From the NCBI GenBank assembly GCA_045648205.1, contig JAZRNM010000012.1, positions 1-13,887 on the forward strand: a stretch of 13,887 nt of DNA, given 5' to 3'. Source of the stretch: SIG440 sp045648205 (GTDB lineage Bacteria; Bacillota; Clostridia; Monoglobales; Monoglobaceae). Position numbers and translations under genes: made by a program. The stretch's first letter is position 1. Each line of letters begins with the position of its first letter. The notes under the pieces are model-generated. The model saw nothing but the letters and a program-made list of their open reading frames with translations. It did no database searches and had not been told where the DNA came from. This document shows, piece by piece, positions 7,461 through 13,780 of the stretch.

Positions 7461-7700
7461 TCACACCTTTGCTAAAACTTCATTTTCGAAAAATTCGTCA
7501 ACTGTTTCGGGAGTAACCGAGTGGACGCAATCATCCACAGCTACGCAAACGCCCATCTGGCATTTACCCATGCAAAATGTGCCGCCAAGCTCCACCTTGT
7601 CGCCAATGCTATTTGCACTGATTAAATCCTGTAGTTTCTGAACAACCTGGCGAGAACCCTTGATATGACAGGAACTACCAATACATACTGTAATTTTCAT
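7461..7700 (-). CDS. thioredoxin-fold [2Fe-2S] protein, second paralogue
   Basis: First gene of the hydrogenase operon, 79 residues. It has the same cluster motif as its neighbour (Cys6, Cys11 in CIGSSCHIKGS; Cys43, Cys47 in CMGKC) and two further Cys at 52 and 58 that the neighbour lacks. The start at 7700 is preferred because AAAGGGTG lies seven bases upstream and because it places the first Cys at position 6, exactly as in the paralogue. A longer reading from 7721 has no ribosome binding site. The leader from the promoter near 7817 is about 110 bases. The likely role is electron delivery to the sensory hydrogenase; which of the two paralogues interacts with which partner cannot be told. 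Confidence 0.87.
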   Translation of the reverse strand: MKITVCIGSSCHIKGSRQVVQKLQDLISANSIGDKVELGGTFCMGKCQMGVCVAVDDCVHSVTPETVDEFFENEVLAKV

Positions 7701-7757
7701 TTCAAAACACCCTTTCACCATTTATACCATTTTCGTTTGTTTTTAGTATTCGTAATT

Positions 7758-7769
7758 TTCAAAAGTGAA
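7758..7769. promoter_or_regulatory. possible second operator half of the hydrogenase operon
   Basis: TTCAAAAGTGAA has the form TTCA-N4-TGAA, like the core of the palindrome at 7800-7815 (TTCACTTGTGAA). The centres are 44 bases apart, close to four helical turns, so one dimeric regulator could bind both. The site is short and AT-rich and may be chance. Confidence 0.3.
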
Positions 7770-7799
7770 GTTTAGATTGCCACGCTGCCAACAGTAAAA

Positions 7800-7815
7800 A
7801 ATTCACTTGTGAATT
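7800..7815. promoter_or_regulatory. operator-like palindrome over the transcription start
   Basis: AATTCAC and GTGAATT form a perfect 7-bp inverted repeat with a two-base centre. It lies directly downstream of the -10 box and covers the predicted start point (about 7810), a position at which bound protein would block transcription. It does not match the Rex arrangement (TTGTGA...TCACAA with the arms in the opposite sense). The regulator is unknown. Confidence 0.55.
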
Positions 7816-7816
7816 C

Positions 7817-7845
7817 ATTATATCATAATTTTGTTTTAAGTTCAA
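7817..7845 (-). promoter_or_regulatory. sigma-A promoter of the hydrogenase operon
   Basis: On the minus strand TTGAAC (7840-7845) and TATAAT (7817-7822) are separated by 17 bases. It precedes six genes read in the same direction with gaps of at most 38 bases, and no terminator is seen before 1712. The sorC-family gene upstream reads in the same direction and no clear terminator follows it, so some read-through into this operon is possible. Confidence 0.82.
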
Positions 7846-7908
7846 TCCATAAAGAGACAAAATGCAGATATTTTTAGCTTGTTAAAGAGCCCTCTATGCA
7901 CCAAATTT

Positions 7909-8829
7909 TTAAAAAGCTGATAATATATTTTTCGCAGTATATTCATCAGTAATCAAAGTATCAATCATTTGCGTCCGCAAAGCACCAATAATTGCTTCTG
8001 TTTTATCATTTCCGGATGCAACAGCGATTGTTTGTCTGGCATTTTTCAGACTTTCTTTTTCTGCACACAATGTGTTTTCATACAGTTCCAAAATATTACC
8101 ATTTTCATCGAAAAAATGAGTAGAAACATCGCCAATTGCAGAAGCACATTTTTCATTATAACCAAAAACTTTTCCAAAAGTTTGAATAATTTCTGTGTTT
8201 CCTATTCCAACTATTGCAATATCAATATTTTTCCACAAGTCGTTCAACTTTTTATAGTAAGAGGTTTTTTTAAACAACTGACAATCATCAACGCTGTCAG
8301 GTCGATAAGGAAACCATGCATACTTTGCCCTGGCACCTATTTTGTCGGCGAAACTTCTCGCAAGTTCGTTTGACATAAAACAAGCCTGTTCCTGATCTGT
8401 TGCTCCAAATAGCGGAAATACAATATTTCCATTGGCATTGATGCTGGGAAATTCAGAAATCAGCTTTTGAACAGTGCGTCCCCATGAAATAGCAATTTTT
8501 TGATTGCCTTGTTTTATAAGAGAATAGATATAATCAGCTGCTTTCTTCACAGTCATCAATAAGCGAAGTGATTCATCTGCGGAACTCACACCGCATACAA
8601 TCATATTTTTAATATTAAACTTATTGCAAATTTCATTTTCCAGCTCTTTGCAGGTAACTTCCGGATTGTGAATCTTTATTTCAACAATATTTTCTTTTAT
8701 TGCATCATTTAATATCTTGGAAACAGTCTGGCGGGATAAATTCATAATGTTTGCAATATCGCTTTGGGTATATTTTTTCTCATAATACAAAATTGCCGCT
8801 TCACGCATTTGCTTTTTTTCAATATTCAT
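7909..8829 (-). CDS. SorC/DeoR-family sugar-binding transcriptional regulator
   Basis: DNA-binding regulator of 306 residues. A helix-turn-helix lies at about residues 20-42 (YTQSDIANIMNLSRQTVSKI). The rest (about 60-305) is the SorC-type effector domain, with the typical ISWGRTV segment and a C-terminal part related to sugar-phosphate isomerases, which in this family binds phosphorylated sugars. The ATG at 8829 has AAGGTGAT upstream. It diverges from the aldolase gene, and a perfect 27-bp palindrome lies between their promoters, so it most likely controls the aldolase and dehydrogenase genes and perhaps itself. The inducer is probably a sugar phosphate handled by those enzymes; which one cannot be read from sequence. 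Confidence 0.9.
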   Translation of the reverse strand: MNIEKKQMREAAILYYEKKYTQSDIANIMNLSRQTVSKILNDAIKENIVEIKIHNPEVTCKELENEICNKFNIKNMIVCGVSSADESLRLLMTVKKAADYIYSLIKQGNQKIAISWGRTVQKLISEFPSINANGNIVFPLFGATDQEQACFMSNELARSFADKIGARAKYAWFPYRPDSVDDCQLFKKTSYYKKLNDLWKNIDIAIVGIGNTEIIQTFGKVFGYNEKCASAIGDVSTHFFDENGNILELYENTLCAEKESLKNARQTIAVASGNDKTEAIIGALRTQMIDTLITDEYTAKNILSAF

Positions 8830-8863
8830 ACTCTATCACCTTCTGCTTTTAGTTTACCGATTC

Positions 8864-8892
8864 ATTATATTAAATTTTTCCTCCGTTGTCAA
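8864..8892 (-). promoter_or_regulatory. promoter of the SorC-family regulator
   Basis: On the minus strand TTGACA (8887-8892) and TATAAT (8864-8869) are both perfect, with a 17-base spacer. The shared palindrome begins five bases upstream of the -35 box, which leaves this promoter itself uncovered and would allow it to stay active while the aldolase promoter is shut. Confidence 0.85.
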
Positions 8893-8896
8893 TTCC

Positions 8897-8923
8897 TTAA
8901 CATTTGTCATTGACAAATGTTAA
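8897..8923. promoter_or_regulatory. 27-bp palindromic operator between divergent promoters
   Basis: Perfect inverted repeat with 13-bp arms, TTAACATTTGTCA and TGACAAATGTTAA, around a single central base. It covers the -35 box of the aldolase promoter (8910-8915), so a bound regulator would repress that promoter. The adjacent SorC-family protein is the obvious candidate to bind it. Confidence 0.8.
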
Positions 8924-8938
8924 TAGATGTGTTATAAT
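8910..8938 (+). promoter_or_regulatory. promoter of the aldolase-dehydrogenase operon
   Basis: Perfect TTGACA (8910-8915) and TATAAT (8933-8938) with a 17-base spacer; the start is predicted near 8945. A fully consensus promoter with an operator over its -35 box is the usual design of a strong, tightly repressed catabolic operon. Confidence 0.87.
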
Positions 8939-8968
8939 TGACACGATTTTGACAAAGGAGATGTTAAT

Positions 8969-9838
8969 ATGTTAGTTACAATGAAAGAAATGCTTGCAGA
9001 TGCAAAGAAAAATCATTATGCAATTCCAGCATTCGATGTAAGCAATTATGAAATGATGAAAGCGATTTTGGAAACCTGTGAAGAAGAGAAATCCCCCGCT
9101 CTTCTTATGACACTTGGTGTTGATACTGAAGGAAGAAATCTTCAACTTATTTCCTCTATGATCAACGGCGCTTCCAAATATTTTAAAATCCCTATTTGCC
9201 TTCACATGGACCATGCGACCGATATTGATTTTATAAAGTACGGTTGCGACAATGGTTACAGTTCTGTTATGTATGATGGTTCGGTGCTCTCATTTGAAGA
9301 AAACGCAAGAAATACCGCTATCGTTACTGAATATGCCCACAAAAAAGGTATTACAGTTGAAGCAGAACTCGGACATGTCGGCAATGCAAGCGTAGGCAGC
9401 ATAAGCGAAACAGGAACTGATGTTGACCCGGGAGAGAGTCTTACCGTTCCGGAAGAAGTAGCAAAATTTGTAGAAATTACTGATGTTGATGCACTTGCTG
9501 TTGCCATTGGAACATCTCATGGCGTATATCAAAAAACACCGGAGCTCAGAATTGACCGACTTGATGAAATAACTGCTGTATGTGACAGACCGCTTGTCCT
9601 TCATGGTGGAAGTGGAACTCCCGATGACCAGATGCAAAACGCAATCCATCACGGAATTACAAAAATAAATATTTATTCAGACGTTCTGTATGCTCTTAAT
9701 CAGGGACTTAAGAATACTTTGAATAACATAACAAACCCCTCAACATGGCCTTTCTTGGTATATGAAGATGCTATGAAAATGATGAAGGAAGTTGTGCGCG
9801 AAAAGCTCAGAACTTTTGGCAGCGCAGGAAGGATATAA
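8969..9838 (+). CDS. class II ketose-bisphosphate aldolase
   Basis: Zinc-dependent aldolase of 289 residues that splits or forms a ketose phosphate, releasing dihydroxyacetone phosphate. The family residues are present: HMDHA at 79-83 (catalytic Asp81, zinc His82), YDGS at 102-105, EAELG at 131-135, GTSHG at 181-185 (zinc His184), and LHGGSG at 211-216 (zinc His212). Length and motifs fit the FbaA/GatY/KbaY group, but sequence alone does not fix whether the substrate is fructose, tagatose or another ketose phosphate. AAAGGAG precedes the ATG. Its control by a SorC-type regulator and pairing with a sorbose-1-phosphate-reductase-like dehydrogenase point to a dedicated catabolic role rather than housekeeping glycolysis. 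A comparable pairing exists in the Escherichia coli ydj cluster (aldolase YdjI with MDR dehydrogenases). Confidence 0.9.
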   Translation: MLVTMKEMLADAKKNHYAIPAFDVSNYEMMKAILETCEEEKSPALLMTLGVDTEGRNLQLISSMINGASKYFKIPICLHMDHATDIDFIKYGCDNGYSSVMYDGSVLSFEENARNTAIVTEYAHKKGITVEAELGHVGNASVGSISETGTDVDPGESLTVPEEVAKFVEITDVDALAVAIGTSHGVYQKTPELRIDRLDEITAVCDRPLVLHGGSGTPDDQMQNAIHHGITKINIYSDVLYALNQGLKNTLNNITNPSTWPFLVYEDAMKMMKEVVREKLRTFGSAGRI

Positions 9839-9847
9839 GGTGATAAT

Positions 9848-11086
9848 ATGAAAACAAGAGCAGCTCGTCTTTACGGAGCAAACGATGCAAGACTGGAAGA
9901 GTTTGAACTTCGCCCAATTACCTCAGGTGAACTTCTGATAAAAATTATTTCAGACAGCGTGTGTATGTCAACACACAAAACAATTATGCAGGGTAAAAAT
10001 CATTTAAGAGTTCCCGATAATGTAGCAGAACACCCCATTATGCTCGGACACGAATTCTGTGCAGAGGTCGTTGAAGTAGGCGACAAATGGAAAAATGAAT
10101 TTTCTGTTGGCGACAAGGTTGTTATGCCGCCCGTTCTTGCATATCTTGGCGGGCCTGAAACAGTAGGCTATTCCTTTGAGGACATTGGCGGTGTTTCTAC
10201 ATACTCCATTGTTTATGAACATATTCTTGACAATAATTTTCTGATTAAGCTGAATAGCGACTCTTATTTCAATGGTTCTCTCATCGAACCTGCATCTTGC
10301 GTTATAAGAGGTTATAAGGCAAGCCTTCACCTTGATGAAAACTACAACCCTGTCACCGGCATAAAGCCCGGCGGAAAGGTTGCTATTCTTGCAGGTTGTG
10401 GCCCCATGGGACTTGTTGCAATTGATATTGCTCTCCATGGAGATGTTAAACCTTCCATGGTTGTAGTAACCGACCTGGATCAGGCACGACTTGACCGTGC
10501 CGCATCCATCTTTTCTGTTGAAAAGGCAAAAGAGGACGGTATTGAGCTTGTTTTTGCTGCTACATCTGACAAGGACGAGCTTATGAACATTTCCGGTGGC
10601 ACCGGCTTTGATGATGTGTTTGTATATGCACCTGTTCCTGCTGTGGTTGAGCTCGGCGATGCTATTTTAGGTTTTGATGGCTCTCTTAATTTCTTTGCAG
10701 GACCGCTTGATAAAAAATTCAGTGCCAACTTTAATTTTTACAATGTTCACTACGCTCAGCACCATGTGTCCGGCACAAGCGGAAGCACACCTGAAGATAT
10801 GAGAGATATTGTAAAACTTATCGGCGAAAACCGCCTCGACCCATCTGTGATGATAACACATATCGGCGGTATTGATGCCGCAATTGACACAACAATAAAT
10901 CTTCCGAATATCCCCGGCGGCAAGAAACTGATTTACACACATATTGAGCTGCCTCTCACAGCACTTACCGATTTTGAAAAACTTGGACAAACTGATGAAA
11001 GATTCAAAGTTCTCGACGGCCTGGTGAAATCAAACAACGGATTGTGGAGCACTGAAGCTGAGAAATATTTGTTGCAAAATTTCTAA
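9848..11086 (+). CDS. MDR zinc dehydrogenase, L-sorbose-1-phosphate reductase (SorE)-like
   Basis: Medium-chain dehydrogenase/reductase of 412 residues, longer than the usual 340-370 but right for the SorE group. Catalytic zinc residues are Cys39 in DSVCMSTHK and His68-Glu69 in GHEFCAEV; the nucleotide-binding turn is GCGPMG at 183-188. The segments AILGFDGSLNFFAGP and NLPNIPGGKKLIYTH near the C-terminal half are, from memory, characteristic of the SorE group. Such enzymes interconvert L-sorbose 1-phosphate and glucitol 6-phosphate with NAD(P)H. The gene starts nine bases after the aldolase stop with AAGGTGAT as ribosome binding site, so both share one transcript. No kinase, PTS component or glucitol-6-phosphate dehydrogenase is in the window, so the actual substrate may be another polyol or ketose phosphate. 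Confidence 0.83.
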   Translation: MKTRAARLYGANDARLEEFELRPITSGELLIKIISDSVCMSTHKTIMQGKNHLRVPDNVAEHPIMLGHEFCAEVVEVGDKWKNEFSVGDKVVMPPVLAYLGGPETVGYSFEDIGGVSTYSIVYEHILDNNFLIKLNSDSYFNGSLIEPASCVIRGYKASLHLDENYNPVTGIKPGGKVAILAGCGPMGLVAIDIALHGDVKPSMVVVTDLDQARLDRAASIFSVEKAKEDGIELVFAATSDKDELMNISGGTGFDDVFVYAPVPAVVELGDAILGFDGSLNFFAGPLDKKFSANFNFYNVHYAQHHVSGTSGSTPEDMRDIVKLIGENRLDPSVMITHIGGIDAAIDTTINLPNIPGGKKLIYTHIELPLTALTDFEKLGQTDERFKVLDGLVKSNNGLWSTEAEKYLLQNF

Positions 11087-11098
11087 ATTAATACATAC

Positions 11099-11133
11099 AA
11101 AAACCTCGGAAAATTCCGAGGTTTTTACTTTTT
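11099..11133 (+). terminator. terminator of the aldolase-dehydrogenase operon
   Basis: A 13-pair stem, AAAAACCTCGGAA with TTCCGAGGTTTTT (11099-11111 and 11114-11126), has a two-base loop and is followed by a second T-rich tract. It begins 13 bases after the dehydrogenase stop codon. Confidence 0.88.
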
Positions 11134-11254
11134 AATTAATCAATGTTCAGTTTGAAATCCGTCCGATATTCTGTTTTTCAACGCAAAAATCAGTATATGT
11201 AACAATTATACTATAAATTTATACAGAAAACAATATATTTTGTGAAAACAATTC

Positions 11255-11283
11255 TTGCAAAATTTGTTTTTTTATGTTATACT
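11255..11283 (+). promoter_or_regulatory. promoter of the PduQ-like dehydrogenase
   Basis: TTGCAA (11255-11260) and TATACT (11278-11283) with a 17-base spacer; the start is predicted near 11290. The stretch from 11134 to 11254 upstream is AT-rich, with several short TTGT/ACAA segments but no convincing operator. Confidence 0.65.
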
Positions 11284-11317
11284 GTTTATATCTATAATGA
11301 AAGGAAGCGGTTTGAAA

Positions 11318-12466
11318 GTGAATTATTTTGACATTAAAACGCAAATATATTTCGGGGAGAAGTCTCTTGACCGTCTCTCTGAACTTCCATATAAAAAAGT
11401 GCTCATCATTTCTGACCCTTATGTTGTAAAAAGTGGCATGGTGCATCTCATCACTTCACGTCTGCAACAGGCAAAGATTGAATGGCAGATTTTTGATGAT
11501 GTAATTCCGGATCCACCCATAGAAAAAATTTCTGTAGGTGTTTCTGCCGTTCTTGCTTCTCAGGCAGATGCTTTGGTTGCAATTGGCGGAGGTTCTGCAA
11601 TTGATTCTGCAAAAGCAATCCGTGAGGTTGCATCTCAGGCAGACCCATCGTATCCTCGTCCTGCCCTTATTGCAATTCCCACCACAAGTGGTACGGGTAG
11701 CGAAGTTACATCTTTCTCGGTTATCAGTGACCCACAAAATCACAGAAAAATCCCTCTTGCAAACGACTCATTGCTTCCTGACGAAGCAATTCTTGATGCA
11801 GAGCTTGTCAAGAGTGTGCCTCCCGCAATCACGGCGGACACAGGCATGGACGTGTTCACACACGCACTTGAGTCATATGTCAGCACAAACAACAACGAAT
11901 TTTCTGCCGCACTTGCAGAAAAAGCAATAGAAATCACAGGTTCATTCCTGCTTCGTTCTTACCTTGACAACAACGACACGCACGCACGTCAGAAAATGCA
12001 TATTGCATCTTGCCTGGCAGGCCTTGCATTCAACACCGCATCTTTGGGAATCAATCACAGTATGGCTCACCAGCTTGGTGCAGAATTTCATATTCCACAT
12101 GGCCGCGCAAATGCAATGCTTCTGCCGCACATTATCGAATATAACAGTGATATTGACAAATATTCAAGGCTCAAGACCGATTATCCAAAACATGTTCGCA
12201 AATATGCTACTGTTGCCAGAACCCTCGGTCTGCAGAACTTCAACATTGTAACCACAGTAAGAGCCCTTTCAAACTGGTGCCAGTTTATGATGAAAGAGAT
12301 GGATATGCCTCTCTCTATTTCAGAAACGGGCGTTTGCACTGAAGCTGAGTATTTTGCCAAGATTCCCGCAATGGCACAAGCTGCTATGGTTGATGCCTGC
12401 ACAAAAACAAACCCCAAAGTACCATCTGTAAAGGACATTGAGATGATCTATGCACAGCTTTGGTAA
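11318..12466 (+). CDS. iron-containing alcohol dehydrogenase, PduQ-like
   Basis: Predicted NADH-dependent reductase of short-chain aldehydes, 382 residues. The family motifs are GGGSAIDSAKA at 90-100, PTTSGTGSEVTSFSVISDP at 121-139, and metal ligands Asp178 and His182 (MDVFTHA) with His247 and His261 (NHSMAHQLG, IPHG). The overall sequence is closer to propanol dehydrogenase PduQ than to FucO, for example in ILDAELVKSVPPAITADTGMD. I chose GTG at 11318, about ten bases after AAAGGAAG, because it gives the family-typical start NYFDIKTQIYFGE; a TTG at 11312 is the alternative. Starts further upstream would lie in the promoter. It is a single-gene unit with its own promoter and terminator. No microcompartment shell gene is nearby and no encapsulation signal is obvious. 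Confidence 0.88.
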   Translation: MNYFDIKTQIYFGEKSLDRLSELPYKKVLIISDPYVVKSGMVHLITSRLQQAKIEWQIFDDVIPDPPIEKISVGVSAVLASQADALVAIGGGSAIDSAKAIREVASQADPSYPRPALIAIPTTSGTGSEVTSFSVISDPQNHRKIPLANDSLLPDEAILDAELVKSVPPAITADTGMDVFTHALESYVSTNNNEFSAALAEKAIEITGSFLLRSYLDNNDTHARQKMHIASCLAGLAFNTASLGINHSMAHQLGAEFHIPHGRANAMLLPHIIEYNSDIDKYSRLKTDYPKHVRKYATVARTLGLQNFNIVTTVRALSNWCQFMMKEMDMPLSISETGVCTEAEYFAKIPAMAQAAMVDACTKTNPKVPSVKDIEMIYAQLW

Positions 12467-12483
12467 AATTTACATATGATGCG

Positions 12484-12518
12484 AAAAAAGCACGCTTTGG
12501 GCGTGCTTTTTGTTTTTT
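12484..12518. terminator. bidirectional terminator between convergent genes
   Basis: The stem GCACGC/GCGTGC (12490-12495 and 12501-12506) is extended by A-T pairs on both sides and has a five-base loop. A T-run follows on the plus strand and, because the A-tract at 12484-12489 is symmetric, also on the minus strand. It therefore serves both the dehydrogenase (ending 12466) and the peptidase (ending 12539). Confidence 0.9.
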
Positions 12519-12538
12519 ATTATTTTCCGGGCAATACC

Positions 12539-13669
12539 CTAAATCAGCTTTCCTTCACTTAAAACAAGTTCCATTCCTATTGCAAATCCGGGTTTTAACG
12601 ATTCCTTCAGTAGCCATTCTTCAGTTGTGTGTGCACTGCCCCCGCTATATACACCTACACATATTGCAGGTATCCCAAGAGAATGGGGAATATTTGCATC
12701 GGTTGAACCACTGCCTCTTTTCACTTCGCAGTTGCCATATTTCCCCTGAACAGAACTTACGAAATCAGAAAGTGCCTTTAATTCATCCATATCCATGTTG
12801 TTCATACAAGGACGATTACCTACAAGCTCAACCTTTAATTCCCGGCAATTTTCCTTTGCATTTTCAAAAATCTCGGCATACTTCTTTTCCATAATGGCAA
12901 GGCATTCTGCATTGTCCGAGCGATATTCGCAAAGCATTGTGGCATTTTGTGCTATTGTGTTCACACTTGTGCCTCCACTTATGATGCCTACATTGTATGT
13001 AGTTTTGCTGTTACCCCTCTGAGGCACTTCGATTTTGTATATTTCCGAAATGATGTCTGCAAGCACATTTATAGCATTGCGATTGCCAAAAGCATTGAAG
13101 GAATGGCCTCCCTCTGTTATGGCAGTTACCTCATAGCGGTTTGATCCAACACTAGCATCAACAATATTGTGATAATCACCGTCAAAGGTAAACATCCGTT
13201 TTATTCGGTGACCATAATCTTTGAAAATCTGACGGCAACCTTTAAGATTGCCAAGACCTTCTTCACATGCATTGGCTACAAACATAATGGTTCTGTTTAA
13301 TTTGATATCGCTTTTAACAATATGTTTTATGCACATAAGCATAATAACAAGACAAGCAACATCGTCTATTACGCCGGGACAATAAATTTTTTCACCGTCG
13401 TCAACATAGTTAAGAGGCACATCAGCAGAAAACACAATATCGGTGTGAGCCATAAAAACCGATATGTCATCACTTGGTTCACCAAGAGTGCAAACCACAT
13501 TTTTCGCGCCATCAATGTGGGCATTGTCAATTCCTAAGCCCTTAAGATACTTAAGCACAAATTCTGCTCTTTTCTCCTCAAATCCCGAAGGTGCCGGAAT
13601 AATGCATATATCGTGAAGCAATTCAAGCATTTCATCGTAATAGTTTTCTGAAAGTTTAAGCAAATCCAT
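12539..13669 (-). CDS. M20-family metallopeptidase/amidohydrolase
   Basis: Cytoplasmic zinc-dependent hydrolase of 376 residues. The M20 metal site is complete: His75 in MAHTD with Asp77, Asp102 in the VIDD motif, Glu136-Glu137 (general base and ligand), Asp163 in TFDGD, and His347 in SAHTTE. The lid or dimerisation domain lies at about residues 175-285. The C-terminal GSTDANIPHSLGIPAICVG segment resembles peptidase T-like and uncharacterised M20 aminopeptidases. The substrate could be a small peptide or an N-acyl amino acid. I chose the ATG at 13669 because TGGGGA lies upstream; starts at 13684-13690 lack a ribosome binding site. The gene is alone, ends at the shared terminator, and has no functional link to its neighbours that I can see. 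Confidence 0.88.
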   Translation of the reverse strand: MDLLKLSENYYDEMLELLHDICIIPAPSGFEEKRAEFVLKYLKGLGIDNAHIDGAKNVVCTLGEPSDDISVFMAHTDIVFSADVPLNYVDDGEKIYCPGVIDDVACLVIMLMCIKHIVKSDIKLNRTIMFVANACEEGLGNLKGCRQIFKDYGHRIKRMFTFDGDYHNIVDASVGSNRYEVTAITEGGHSFNAFGNRNAINVLADIISEIYKIEVPQRGNSKTTYNVGIISGGTSVNTIAQNATMLCEYRSDNAECLAIMEKKYAEIFENAKENCRELKVELVGNRPCMNNMDMDELKALSDFVSSVQGKYGNCEVKRGSGSTDANIPHSLGIPAICVGVYSGGSAHTTEEWLLKESLKPGFAIGMELVLSEGKLI

Positions 13670-13751
13670 TTTTATTCCCCACATCAACAAATTTTACACT
13701 TGCTTTTTTGAAAAGGTTTTTCATGTTCTTCTTTTTTCTCAAAATACGGTC

Positions 13752-13780
13752 ATTATAATAATTATCGATGAAACATTTTA
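13752..13780 (-). promoter_or_regulatory. weak promoter candidate for the M20 gene
   Basis: On the minus strand TATAAT (13752-13757) is perfect, but the hexamer 17 bases upstream is only TAAAAT (13775-13780) and falls inside the first inverted repeat of the array at 13769-13887. The leader would be about 75 bases. Activity may depend on an activator or on the state of the adjacent repeats. Confidence 0.4.

Noticed and set aside
11255..11317. An N-terminal extension of the PduQ-like dehydrogenase starting at 11255 or 11297, possibly a targeting peptide.
   Set aside because: 11255 is inside the -35 box and 11297 has no ribosome binding site; the AAAGGAAG before GTG 11318 gives the family-typical N-terminus.
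13656..13724. A 22-codon minus-strand frame (starting MKNLFKKAS) overlapping the start of the M20 gene, possibly a leader peptide.
   Set aside because: Only a weak GAAGA lies upstream, the residue content is not that of an attenuator peptide, and no attenuator hairpin pair follows.
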